From Acidimicrobiaceae bacterium (GTDB lineage: Bacteria > Actinomycetota > Acidimicrobiia > Acidimicrobiales > Aldehydirespiratoraceae), in NCBI GenBank assembly GCA_018699415.1, contig JABIQM010000202.1:1-39336 (forward strand): a DNA stretch of 39,336 nucleotides, given 5' to 3'. The notes under the pieces are model-generated. The model searched no databases and was not told the DNA's origin. It was given only the letters and a program-made list of their open reading frames with translations. This document shows, one piece after another, positions 7,776 through 16,398 of the stretch. Position numbers and translations under genes: made by a program. Within the stretch, counting starts at the first letter, position 1. Each line of letters begins with the position of its first letter.

Positions 7776-9500
7776 CTAGCCCTGTCGTTTCTGAATATTG
7801 GCCCATTCGTCGCGTAGCCCAACCGTGCGGTGAAAGAGCGTGGGCAAAGCTGTGGGGTCGTCATCGAGGTCTCGAGCAAAATAGCCGAGGCGTTCGAACT
7901 GCACGACCTGACCGGGGGCGATGTCGGCAACCGCCGCTTCGGCCTTGGCCCGTCGAACCTCACGGGAGTTCGGGTTGAGGGAGGCCAGCGGATCATCACC
8001 ACCGGATCCCGGATGCTCGTCGGTAAACAGCCGCTCGTAGAGCGCAACATCGACATCAAGCGCATGCTCAGCCGACACCCAGTGCATTGTGGCTTTGACC
8101 TTGCGGCCGTCGGGGGCCTGACCACCGGCAGTCTCCGGGTCGTAACTACAGAGCAGACGGGTGATCTCGCCGTCGGGTCCGGTTTCCACCTCATCGCACG
8201 TGATGAAGTACCCGGCTCGCAGGCGGACCTCACGGCCCGGGGCCAAACGAAAAAATTTCTTCGGCGGATCAATCCTAAAATCGTCCCGCTCAATGAACAA
8301 ACGACCCGAGAACGGAACCTCTCGGGTCCCCGCCGTCTCGTCCTCAGGATTGTTGATCGCGGTACGAACATCGGGCGTACCGACACCGTTCGCGTCAGTC
8401 GGCCAGTTGGTGATCACGACCTCGAGCGGGTCGAGGACGGCCATGCGGCGCAGCGCATGACGATTGTGCCGAGTCCGCACAAACGACTCGAGGAGCTCGA
8501 TCTCATGCACCCCGTTTACCTTGGCAATACCGATGTGCCCACAAAAGTCACGAATGGCTTCCGCCGGATAGCCGCGCCGCCGCAGTCCGCGGAGCGTTGG
8601 CATGCGAGCGTCGTCCCAACCATCGACATGCTGCTGTTCCACGAGCTCGAGCAGCTTGCGTTTGCTCATTACCGTATGGGTGAGATTGAGCCGGGCGAAC
8701 TCGGTTTGACGCGGATGGTCAGTGCCCAGGCCAATGGCCTCGTGGTACCAGTCGTACAGCGGCCGGTGGCTGTCGAACTCGAGCGTGCACAAGGAGTGGG
8801 TGGTGCCTTCGATCGCATCACTTTGCCCGTGGGCCCAGTCATAGGTCGGGTAGATCTTCCACTCATCCCCCGTACGGAAATGATGCTGGTGGCGAATCCG
8901 ATACATCACAGGATCACGCATCTGCATGTTCTCGTGGTTCATATCGATTTTGGCTCGCAGCACTCTCTCACCTTCGGCGAACTCGCCCGCCTTCATCCCC
9001 GCGAATAGATCGCGGTTCTCTGCGACACGGCGGTCCCGCCACGGCGAATCGGTACCGGGCGTGGTGAACCCACCACGGTTTTCCGAAATGGTCTCCGCAT
9101 CCTGATCATCGACATAGGCAAGCCCGCCCTCGATCAGGTCGACCGCCCACGCATGGAGCTGGTCAAAATAGTCAGAGGCATACGCAGGCTCCCCCGGATC
9201 AATACCGAACCAGCGCAGATCTTCCTGAATGGCATCAACGAAACGGGCGTCTTCTGTCTCTGGATTAGTGTCATCGAATCGCAGACGGCATTCGCCACCG
9301 AACTCATCGGCGACACCAAAGTTGAGGGTGATTGACTTGGCGTGACCAATGTGGAGGAAGCCGTTCGGCTCAGGGGGGAACCGCGTCTGCACCCGTCCGC
9401 CATAGGGCCCGTCCGACGAATGCTGCTTGAGCATCTCGCGAATGAAGTCGGTTCCGGAGTTTGACCGGACCACAGAGGCCTCATCATCAGAGTTAGACAC
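7776..9500 (-). CDS. glnS: Glutaminyl-tRNA synthetase
   Basis: 574 residues, the size of bacterial GlnRS. Class I motifs: PPEPNGFLHIGHAKS (HIGH motif, with the PPEPNG signature of GlnRS as opposed to GluRS) and VMSKRKL (KMSKS loop). LRFDDTNPE follows the HIGH motif as in GlnRS/archaeal-type GluRS. The C-terminal half carries the two-beta-barrel anticodon-binding region (for example DFRIDPPKKFFRLAPGREVRLR). It charges tRNA-Gln directly with glutamine. The start is GTG 9500. Many actinobacteria lack this enzyme and make Gln-tRNA by the GatCAB transamidation route, so presence here is notable. It is divergent from the CoA-transferase gene at 9608. Confidence 0.95.
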   Translation of the reverse strand: MSNSDDEASVVRSNSGTDFIREMLKQHSSDGPYGGRVQTRFPPEPNGFLHIGHAKSITLNFGVADEFGGECRLRFDDTNPETEDARFVDAIQEDLRWFGIDPGEPAYASDYFDQLHAWAVDLIEGGLAYVDDQDAETISENRGGFTTPGTDSPWRDRRVAENRDLFAGMKAGEFAEGERVLRAKIDMNHENMQMRDPVMYRIRHQHHFRTGDEWKIYPTYDWAHGQSDAIEGTTHSLCTLEFDSHRPLYDWYHEAIGLGTDHPRQTEFARLNLTHTVMSKRKLLELVEQQHVDGWDDARMPTLRGLRRRGYPAEAIRDFCGHIGIAKVNGVHEIELLESFVRTRHNRHALRRMAVLDPLEVVITNWPTDANGVGTPDVRTAINNPEDETAGTREVPFSGRLFIERDDFRIDPPKKFFRLAPGREVRLRAGYFITCDEVETGPDGEITRLLCSYDPETAGGQAPDGRKVKATMHWVSAEHALDVDVALYERLFTDEHPGSGGDDPLASLNPNSREVRRAKAEAAVADIAPGQVVQFERLGYFARDLDDDPTALPTLFHRTVGLRDEWANIQKRQG

Positions 9501-9607
9501 AGGCCAGTCCTATCGGGGAGCGTCGCCAGGGGCAACGCTGGCAGATGGCGAATTGGAAGCGAACGATCTGCATGGGGACCCCATCTTCGCTGATAGACCA
9601 GACGATC

Positions 9608-10780
9608 GTGACAACTGATACACCAAAGCCCCTCGCCGGTATCCGCGTGATCGATTTCTCGCGAGTGCTCGCCGGCCCGTTCGTGGGTCAAACTCTCGGT
9701 GATCTCGGCGCCGATGTCGTAAAGATCGAGCGACCCGGTTTGGGCGACGACACCCGCATCTGGGGACCTCCATGGCGAGACATCGACGATGGTGAGGGCG
9801 GCACCGAGCAAGAAGCCACGTACTACTCGTCGCTCAACCGCAATAAGCGATCGATCGTCCTCGACCTGAAGGATCCCGGCGACATCGCTTTCGCCCAGCG
9901 ATTGGCCCGCACCGGCGACATCGTCCTCGACAACTACAAGCCCGGCTTCGCCGCCACCATCGGCCTCGACCACGCCTCGCTGGCCACGGACCGACCTGAC
10001 ATCATCACCGCGTCGATCACCGCCTATGGGGCCGAAACAGATGTGGCCGATCTTCCCGGCTACGACCTCGTCGCCCAGGCCATGGGTGGGCCGATGCATC
10101 TCACCGGGGAGCCCGACGGTCGAGCACTACGGGTCGGGGTGCCGATCGTCGACATGATGACCGGCATGAACGCCACCATCGGCGTGCTCGCTGCTCTCCA
10201 TGAACGAAACGCCACCGGCATCGGCCGCCATATCGAGGTGTCTCTTTTCGATACGGCTCTCTCGAGCACACTCAACCATCAGACGGCAACGCTCATGGGT
10301 GAGAGCGAACCCGCCCGCAACGGCAACCGTCATGCATCGATTGCCCCCTATGAGTCGTATCGAGTTGCCGACGGCGAGATGATTATCGCCGCAGCAAATC
10401 AAAAACTGTTCGCAGGATTGTGCCGGGCTCTCCAACGACCCGACCTGCTTGAAAATTCCCGATTCTCCGACAACACCACTCGCCGGGCCAACGTCCTCGA
10501 ACTCAACGCCGAACTTGAAGCGACCCTCACCACTCGAACCCGAGACGAATGGGTGACACGACTTCGGGCCGAAGATGTTCCCTGCGGCCCAATCAACTCG
10601 ATCAGCGAAGCGATCGCCTGGGGGGAGGAGATGAATACTCAGCCCGTCACCACCGGCGACGACGGCTACCGGGCCATCCGCTCCCCCATCCGCATCGACG
10701 GTGCCATCCGTACGACGGTTCGTCGACCACCCCGCATGGGAGAACATTCCGTAGAAGTACGCAATGAGGTCGACGGCTAA
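9608..10780 (+). CDS. Family III CoA-transferase (CaiB/BaiF)
   Basis: About 390 residues from a GTG at 9608, which places the conserved GIRVIDFSRVLAGPFVGQTLGDLGADVVKIERPG block close to the N-terminus as usual. An ATG at 9572 or 9545 would add 12 or 21 residues with no family match. The likely catalytic Asp sits in GVPIVDMMTGM. GRHIEVSLFDTALS and DEWVTRLRAEDVPCGPINS are further family motifs. These enzymes move CoA between a carboxylic acid and an acyl-CoA donor. The substrate is unknown. An acyl-CoA ligase gene follows by 25 bases, so the pair likely acts on the same class of acids. Confidence 0.9.
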   Translation: MTTDTPKPLAGIRVIDFSRVLAGPFVGQTLGDLGADVVKIERPGLGDDTRIWGPPWRDIDDGEGGTEQEATYYSSLNRNKRSIVLDLKDPGDIAFAQRLARTGDIVLDNYKPGFAATIGLDHASLATDRPDIITASITAYGAETDVADLPGYDLVAQAMGGPMHLTGEPDGRALRVGVPIVDMMTGMNATIGVLAALHERNATGIGRHIEVSLFDTALSSTLNHQTATLMGESEPARNGNRHASIAPYESYRVADGEMIIAAANQKLFAGLCRALQRPDLLENSRFSDNTTRRANVLELNAELEATLTTRTRDEWVTRLRAEDVPCGPINSISEAIAWGEEMNTQPVTTGDDGYRAIRSPIRIDGAIRTTVRRPPRMGEHSVEVRNEVDG

Positions 10781-10805
10781 CCGTCAGCACGGCATGCTTG
10801 CTCCC

Positions 10806-12410
10806 ATGGCGCTCACGCTTTCGCACACAACCGGCCAAGACACACCTCAAGTTCGCGACGTCACCATCGGTGATCTGCTTCGCGAGGCCGCAGCACAGAC
10901 ACCCGATCGGATTGCCCTGATCGAAGGCATTGCTGACGCCGGCGCCCGACGGCAATGGACGTTCGCCGAGATGTTGGCCGAGGCCGAACGCTGCGCCCGA
11001 GCGTTGCTTACCCGTTATGAGAAAGGCGAGCGGGTGGCCTGCTGGGCCCACAACATTCCCGAATGGGTACTTCTCGAATACGGCTGCGCGTTGGCCGGCC
11101 TGGTCATCGTCACAGTAAACCCGGCATACCGCTCCGACGAAGTGCACTACGTACTCACCCAGTCCAAGGCAGCCGGATTGTTCGTTGTCCCCGACTTTCG
11201 AGGTAACCCGATGCTGTCGGTCGCACAGGAGCTCCACCCAAACTGTCCCGAGCTACGCGAGATCACTCGCTTCGATCAGTGGGCCGACTTCCTCGCCACC
11301 GGTGACCCGGAAACTGAGCTCCCTGTCGTTGACCCTGGCGACCCGGTGATGCTGCAATACACGTCCGGTACGACCGGATTCCCAAAGGGTGCGTTCCTGC
11401 ATCATCGCGGGCTACACAACAATGCCCATCACTTCCTCGACCGCATGGGCTTGATCGACGGCGCCGTCTACGTCAACACGATGCCACTATTTCACACTGC
11501 CGGATCGGCAATGGGTGTACTCGGATGTCTGGCGCAGAAGAACACGATGGTCGTGGTTGAGGCCTTCGAACCTGGGTTCGTGCTTGAGCTCATTGAGACC
11601 TACAAGGGCAACGGCATGGTGGGCGTGCCGACCATGCTCATCGCCATGATCGAACACCCTGCGTTCTCCACGACTGACCTGTCCAGTGTTTCCGGGATCT
11701 GTTCGGGAGGATCGCTCGTGCCTGAACAACTGGTGCGCACGTTTGAAGCAGAAATCGGCGCTCCGTTCACGATTGTCTACGGACAGACCGAGTGCTCGCC
11801 CGTCGCGTCCATGACCCGGCCCACGGATTCAATCGAAGACAAGGCCGGCACGATCGGACAGTTGATGCCTCACGTCGAGGCTCGCATCGTCGATCCGGAA
11901 ACAAACGAGGCAGTGCCCGTCGGTGTGGTCGGCGAGTTCGTCACCCGCGGGTACCACCTCATGCACGGCTATTTCGAGATGCCCGAGCAGACCGCGGAAA
12001 CAATCGATGCCGATGGCTGGCTGCACACCGGCGACCTCGCTGCCATGGACGGTCGCGGCTATGTCACCATCGAAGGCCGACTCAAGGACATGATTATCCG
12101 CGGCGGGGAGAACATCTACCCGAAGGAACTCGAGGAGTTGCTCTTTGTCCACGAAACTGTCGGCGAAGTGGCCGTTGTTGGGCTCCCCGATGAGAAGTGG
12201 GGCGAAACCATCGGCGCGTTCGTACGGCCCGCCCCCGATCACGCCATCGACAAGAGTGAACTCTTCGCCTACATGCGCGACCGCCTCGCACCCCACAAGA
12301 CCCCCCGGCACTGGTTCGAGGTGAAGGAGTTCCCCCTCACTGGCTCGGGCAAGATCCAGAAATTCAAGCTGCGTGATCAGTGGATCAACGGAGAGTGGCA
12401 CGAGCTGTAA
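10806..12410 (+). CDS. Acyl-CoA synthetase (AMP-binding, FadD-like)
   Basis: About 534 residues from ATG 10806; an in-frame ATG at 10764 would overlap the upstream gene and adds residues without family match. Adenylation motifs in order: LQYTSGTTGFPKGAF (P-loop), YGQTECSPVASM (A5), GWLHTGDLA (A7), IIRGGENIYPKELEE (A8 hinge) and PLTGSGKIQKFKL with the catalytic C-terminal Lys. It activates a carboxylic acid to its acyl-CoA via an acyl-adenylate. Medium- or long-chain fatty acids, or sterol/aromatic side-chain acids, are typical substrates in actinobacteria; sequence alone does not decide. It lies directly downstream of a CaiB-type CoA-transferase and converges on a crotonase gene. Confidence 0.93.
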   Translation: MALTLSHTTGQDTPQVRDVTIGDLLREAAAQTPDRIALIEGIADAGARRQWTFAEMLAEAERCARALLTRYEKGERVACWAHNIPEWVLLEYGCALAGLVIVTVNPAYRSDEVHYVLTQSKAAGLFVVPDFRGNPMLSVAQELHPNCPELREITRFDQWADFLATGDPETELPVVDPGDPVMLQYTSGTTGFPKGAFLHHRGLHNNAHHFLDRMGLIDGAVYVNTMPLFHTAGSAMGVLGCLAQKNTMVVVEAFEPGFVLELIETYKGNGMVGVPTMLIAMIEHPAFSTTDLSSVSGICSGGSLVPEQLVRTFEAEIGAPFTIVYGQTECSPVASMTRPTDSIEDKAGTIGQLMPHVEARIVDPETNEAVPVGVVGEFVTRGYHLMHGYFEMPEQTAETIDADGWLHTGDLAAMDGRGYVTIEGRLKDMIIRGGENIYPKELEELLFVHETVGEVAVVGLPDEKWGETIGAFVRPAPDHAIDKSELFAYMRDRLAPHKTPRHWFEVKEFPLTGSGKIQKFKLRDQWINGEWHEL

Positions 12411-12418
12411 GACAGAGT

Positions 12419-12438
12419 CGGGCATTACCCAATGCCCG
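12419..12438. terminator. Inverted repeat between convergent genes, possible two-way terminator
   Basis: A perfect 8-bp stem, CGGGCATT (12419-12426) with AATGCCCG (12431-12438), encloses loop ACCC between the ends of the acyl-CoA synthetase and crotonase genes. No T-run follows on either side, so intrinsic termination is uncertain. The position between two converging genes is the main support. Confidence 0.5.
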
Positions 12439-12469
12439 GCGAATCTCAGTGGCGGTGGCCAGGCGTTCT

Positions 12470-13360
12470 TCACCCATCAGCAGACCCTTCGGGTGAGCGT
12501 TGCTCGCCATAGTCCTCCCACAGAGCATCGCGCTCTCGAATCACCTGCCGAAATCCCTTCTCGTCGAACTCCTCAACCCATTGGTAGGCCTCTTCGGTGT
12601 GGCGAGTCATCCCGTCAAAGAACGTGCCAAGCATCTGTGATGTCCGCAGGCCCATGTTTTCGAACGCTTGATTTATCAGCATCTTGTTAAGCGCAAGCTG
12701 ATTGGCCGGAATAGTGGCAAAGCGGCGAGCCTCGGCCTCGACTGTTTCAGCCAATTCGTCGGGCTCGCACACGGTGGAAACCAGGCCGATCCGGTACGCG
12801 GTCGCAGCGTCGATGGCACGGCCCGTGAGGATGAACTGCTTTGCATGTTCGAGGCCGAGGCGATAGATCCAGAGATTGGTAGTGGGCGTGCCGTAGATGC
12901 GGCTGGGGGCGTAGCCAATGTGGGCGTCGCTGGCCATATAGAGCAGGTCGCAGCAAAGAACGAGATCGGTAGCGCCACCAACCGCCCAGCCCTTGATCTC
13001 ACCGAGCACCGGCTTCGGGCATTCCCAGATCTTCATGAAGCGGCGAACGTTATTGCCCATGAACTGATAATCCCGGACAGGATCCCAGGCCCCCTCACGG
13101 GGCTTTGGCCCCTTGGCACCGTACGTCTTCTTCCAGGTCCCACCGCCGGCGTGGGCAGTCAGGTCGTAACCGGCTGTCAGCGTGTCCCCGGACCCTCGGA
13201 GCACGATGGCCGCCACATCCTCGGACAGTGCCGCCCGGTCGATGCCATCGGCCACCCCCTGGATGACGATATCGTTGAGCGTGTTCTTCTTTTCGGGTCG
13301 ATTGAGGGTGATGATCGCAATGCCGTCACGTTCTTCGTACAGGACCTGTTCATCAGCCAT
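12470..13360 (-). CDS. Crotonase / enoyl-CoA hydratase-isomerase superfamily protein, atypical active site
   Basis: 296 residues. Crotonase fold signatures: ITLNRPEKKNTLN (residues 17-29), the oxyanion region around RGSGDTLTAGYDL, and GWAVGGATDLVLCCDL (124-139). In hydratases the two catalytic glutamates lie in GGGxEL and PEI. Here the corresponding residues are Asp132 (GGATDL) and Ser153 (APSRIYGTPTTNLW). So simple hydratase activity is doubtful, and another crotonase reaction (hydrolysis, ring opening, isomerisation) is likely. A long insert (about 70-100, GGGTWKKTYGAKGPKP) is also unusual. It is divergent from the VOC gene with 32 bases between starts, so they share one regulatory region. 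Confidence 0.85.
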   Translation of the reverse strand: MADEQVLYEERDGIAIITLNRPEKKNTLNDIVIQGVADGIDRAALSEDVAAIVLRGSGDTLTAGYDLTAHAGGGTWKKTYGAKGPKPREGAWDPVRDYQFMGNNVRRFMKIWECPKPVLGEIKGWAVGGATDLVLCCDLLYMASDAHIGYAPSRIYGTPTTNLWIYRLGLEHAKQFILTGRAIDAATAYRIGLVSTVCEPDELAETVEAEARRFATIPANQLALNKMLINQAFENMGLRTSQMLGTFFDGMTRHTEEAYQWVEEFDEKGFRQVIRERDALWEDYGEQRSPEGSADG

Positions 13361-13392
13361 CGCAACATCCTTACAGATGCGAGAATGCCGTC

Positions 13393-13809
13393 GTGAAGAA
13401 CGTCAGAACTGTTGCCCTCTTTTCGATTGTGGTCGATGACTACGATCGAGCCATCCGCCACTACTGCCAGGACCTCGGATTCGAGCTCGTTACCGATATT
13501 GACCAGGGGCGAAAGCGCTTCGTGATCATCCGTCCCGCGGGAGCTCCCAACGGCGCTGCGGGGATCGTGCTCGCCGAAGCCAGTGACGACAACCAGCGAT
13601 CACGAATCGGGAACCAAACCGGCGGTCGGGTCGGCTTCTTTCTCCACACCAACAACTTCGGCAGCGATCATGCTGCCATGGCGAAGGCCGGGGTCAGGTT
13701 CCATGAGGAGCCCCGCCAGGAGCCATACGGCACCGTGGCGGTCTTCGAAGACGCGTACGGCAATCTCTGGGACCTACTGGAGCCGTCCGATGGGATCGCG
13801 GGTGCGTGA
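13393..13809 (+). CDS. VOC (glyoxalase/bleomycin-resistance/dioxygenase) superfamily protein
   Basis: 138 residues from a GTG at 13393. The two beta-alpha-beta-beta-beta modules of the vicinal oxygen chelate fold are visible: VALFSIVVDDYDRAIRHYCQDLGFELV (8-34) and GFFLHTNNF...AKAGVRFHEEPRQEPYGTVAVFEDAYGNLWDLLEP. Compared with metal-dependent members, the first strand has Ser-Ile-Val where a metal His is common, but the late FEDAYGNLWDLLEP glutamate position is kept. Metal use and substrate are unknown. The amidase gene starts inside its 3' end (20-base overlap), suggesting coupled translation. Confidence 0.82.
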   Translation: MKNVRTVALFSIVVDDYDRAIRHYCQDLGFELVTDIDQGRKRFVIIRPAGAPNGAAGIVLAEASDDNQRSRIGNQTGGRVGFFLHTNNFGSDHAAMAKAGVRFHEEPRQEPYGTVAVFEDAYGNLWDLLEPSDGIAGA

Positions 13810-15100
13810 CATCGCTACGCACGTCCGGCAGATTTTCGATCGGATCGACGAGCTTGAACCAACTATCAACGCGTTCGTCACCCTCGACCGACGAGGAGCG
13901 ACCACAATGGCAGAACAGGTCGACCCGGCCGCGCCACTCGCCGGGTTGACCATCGCGGTAAAAGACAACCTTGACGTCGGTGGACTTCCGTGCCGCTACG
14001 GATCAGAACTGTGGGCTGATCGAATCGCCGAGCGCGACGGCGCCTCCATTGCCCAGCTACGGGCTTCCGGTGCGGTGATCGTCGGCAAGACGATGCTCGC
14101 CGAACTCGCATGCGGGACAACGGGAACAGCGACACCACACGGTGACACCGTGAACCCGTGGCGTCATGACCGGATGACGGGCGGGTCATCGAGTGGATCA
14201 GCCGCCGCGGTCGCCGCCGCAATGGTGGATGCCTCAATCGGCTCCGATACGTCGTGTTCGATCCGGCTTCCAGCCGCACACTGTGGAATCGTCGGGCTGA
14301 AGCCCACCCACGACCGCATCAGTCGCGATGGACTCTCGGTTTGCGCTAGCAGCCTCGACCACATCGGCCCCATGACCCGAGACGTCGCCACAGCGGCCGC
14401 AATGCTGAAGGTCATGCAAGTGGACGGCCATGATGATCCAACGGCCAAACTCGGCAGCCCGATCGATGGTCTTCGGATCGCGACGCTGGGCGGTGAATTT
14501 CTCGACGAGTGCGACCCCGACGTACGGGCTGCATTCAACACCGCTATCGAGGCGCTCCGATCGTTGGGCGTCATCATCACAGAGTTGGATCTCACCACCG
14601 TTCTCGGAGGCGATGTCATGGCGATAGAACAAGACATGGCTGCGCTCGCTGCGGAGATGCTCGATCACTACGGTGAACGGGTCGACGAGTTCGAGCAGCA
14701 CGGCGGAGAGATCTCACCATCGCTACGCCACTGGTTCGATGTCTACGAAACCATCACGCCCGCGGATCGCGCCCGTGCACTCAATCGACAGACAGAGGTT
14801 CGTCACCTCGTGGAGTCCGCAATGGCAGGCGCAGAAATCGACGTACTCGCCTGCCCCACGACGCGGGTCACCGCCAGACCGCGTGCTGGAGCGTCAGAGT
14901 TAGAACGCGCCCCGCGTGTGCTGAACTGCACGCTTTTCTCCGTGACAGGACAGCCCTCGCTCACTGCACCCTGCGGGTTCGATCGCGATGGTCTACCGAT
15001 CGGAATCCTGCTCACTGGCCGTGTCGATGCCGACTCAACCGTTCTTCAGGTCGGCCACGCCTACGAGGGACTCGTCACCACGCCATCAGCGATGAGTTGA
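13790..15100 (+). CDS. Amidase signature family hydrolase with altered nucleophile motif
   Basis: 436 residues from ATG 13790, chosen because GGAG at 13779-13782 lies 7 bases upstream; GTG 13802 is an alternative. The Ser-cisSer-Lys triad is readable: Lys58 (AVKDN), Ser134 in TGGSSSGSAAA (130-140) and Ser157 in GSDTSCSIRLPA (151-162). The family normally has GSDTGGSIR here; Gly-Gly is replaced by Ser-Cys while the nucleophile is kept. The enzyme should cleave an amide, but its substrate is unknown. GatA, the tRNA transamidase subunit, belongs to the same family; the divergent motif, the lack of gatB/gatC next door and the presence of glnS argue against GatA. The 3' end overlaps the convergent CoA-transferase gene by 40 bases. 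Confidence 0.85.
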   Translation: MGSRVRDIATHVRQIFDRIDELEPTINAFVTLDRRGATTMAEQVDPAAPLAGLTIAVKDNLDVGGLPCRYGSELWADRIAERDGASIAQLRASGAVIVGKTMLAELACGTTGTATPHGDTVNPWRHDRMTGGSSSGSAAAVAAAMVDASIGSDTSCSIRLPAAHCGIVGLKPTHDRISRDGLSVCASSLDHIGPMTRDVATAAAMLKVMQVDGHDDPTAKLGSPIDGLRIATLGGEFLDECDPDVRAAFNTAIEALRSLGVIITELDLTTVLGGDVMAIEQDMAALAAEMLDHYGERVDEFEQHGGEISPSLRHWFDVYETITPADRARALNRQTEVRHLVESAMAGAEIDVLACPTTRVTARPRAGASELERAPRVLNCTLFSVTGQPSLTAPCGFDRDGLPIGILLTGRVDADSTVLQVGHAYEGLVTTPSAMS

Positions 15101-16320
15101 TCGACTGCATTGTCGGCGAGTCCGACCTCGGCCAAGACCTCGCGCGTGTGCTGGCCAAGACCCGGCGATGGCCCCACCTTCTGGGCGGGGACGGCACCGA
15201 ACCGGATGGGTTCGCCTGACGCCGAGTAGGAACCAAATGCCGGATGCTCGAAATCGATAATGAAGTCGTTGGCTCGGATCTGCTCATCATTGATGGCTTC
15301 GAACGGCGTGTTGTACGGGCCACACGGGTAGCTGGCCTCACGAAGTTTCGTGATCCATTCGGCGGTCGTCTTGGTACGAAATAGGGCGTCCGCGGCCTCC
15401 ACCACAGCATTGAACTCAGCACCGTGTGGGTCGTTGCGGTCCGGCGTCTGGAGGCCGGTGATCTCATGGAAGCGTCGGATCAGACCTGGGCTGAGGCCCG
15501 CGACCGAGATGATTCCGTCGGCGGTCGCATAGTGACGGAAGTAGAGGCGAAACGCCCCCGCTCCCGGAACGACGCGCTGCTCGTAGACCTGTCGCCGTTC
15601 TTCGAACGACACACCAGCGGACTGAAGCAGCTTCAGGTCTTCGTCCAGTTGAGCGACTGCTTCCGGATCAATCTTCTCAAAGAAATTGACGACCGGCGTG
15701 GCGAGCGCCAACGCCGTGCCAAGGAGGGACGCATCGACTCGCTGCCCCTCACCGGTCAGATCACGATGACGGAGAGCGGCAACAACACCAAGCGCCGACG
15801 CGATGCCGGTGCCAAAGTCGTTGATGGCGGGACGAGTCGACACGGGCACGCCATTCTCGGTCCGGTTCATAATGAACCCGGCGCCACTTCGCCCCTGGAC
15901 CAGCACGTCGTAGCCACCGACATCAGCATCGGGACCCTCGGGCCCGAACGGAGTGTGCGTCAGATGAATAAGTCGAGAATTGATCGAGCGGGCGTGGATG
16001 TCGTCGATCCGGTAGCGCAAGAGATCCGGCTGCTTGAACCCAACCAGGGCGACATCTGCCCAGGTGAACAAGGCATCAACCACAGTCCCGGCATCATCGG
16101 AACCCAGGTCAAGTGTGATCCCTCGCTTGCCGGGATTGATGACGGCGTAGGCCTTTCCTTCATTCGGGGCCAGTTGAGCCAGGCCCCGCATAGCGTCGCC
16201 TTCCAACGGTTCGACCTTCACCACGTCGGCACCCATGCCAGCGAGAAGACGCCCGCAGTAAGGCACAGCGGCGTTCTGGGCGAACTCGACAACCTTGATC
16301 CCGGTCAGGATCCCGGTCAT
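15061..16320 (-). CDS. Family III CoA-transferase (CaiB/BaiF), second copy
   Basis: 419 residues. The N-terminal block GIKVVEFAQNAAVPYCGRLLAGMGADVVKVEPLEGD is typical. The likely catalytic Asp lies in PAINDFGTGIASALG, followed by GEGQRVDASLLGTALAL. AEWITKLREASYPCGPYNTP matches the same C-terminal region as in the CoA-transferase at 9608, but the two are clearly diverged paralogues, not a recent duplication. Substrate unknown. It is the last gene of a minus-strand stretch that also contains the glutathione peroxidase (79 bases upstream) and the TauD-type dioxygenase. Confidence 0.9.
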   Translation of the reverse strand: MTGILTGIKVVEFAQNAAVPYCGRLLAGMGADVVKVEPLEGDAMRGLAQLAPNEGKAYAVINPGKRGITLDLGSDDAGTVVDALFTWADVALVGFKQPDLLRYRIDDIHARSINSRLIHLTHTPFGPEGPDADVGGYDVLVQGRSGAGFIMNRTENGVPVSTRPAINDFGTGIASALGVVAALRHRDLTGEGQRVDASLLGTALALATPVVNFFEKIDPEAVAQLDEDLKLLQSAGVSFEERRQVYEQRVVPGAGAFRLYFRHYATADGIISVAGLSPGLIRRFHEITGLQTPDRNDPHGAEFNAVVEAADALFRTKTTAEWITKLREASYPCGPYNTPFEAINDEQIRANDFIIDFEHPAFGSYSASGEPIRFGAVPAQKVGPSPGLGQHTREVLAEVGLADNAVDQLIADGVVTSPS

Positions 16321-16398
16321 ATTTGCTTCTTCATAGGCGCAACCTTCGCAGAGAAGTCACCATGGTCTCACAGGTTTCAACCTAGAGAACACAAAGCG

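Noticed and set aside
7830-9008. Long plus-strand open frame opposite glnS
   Set aside because: It is antisense to a clear GlnRS gene and has no recognisable motifs; long shadow frames are common at high GC.
13790-15100. Amidase as GatA of the tRNA-dependent amidotransferase
   Set aside because: No gatB/gatC nearby, the nucleophile motif is divergent, and the neighbours are catabolic genes.
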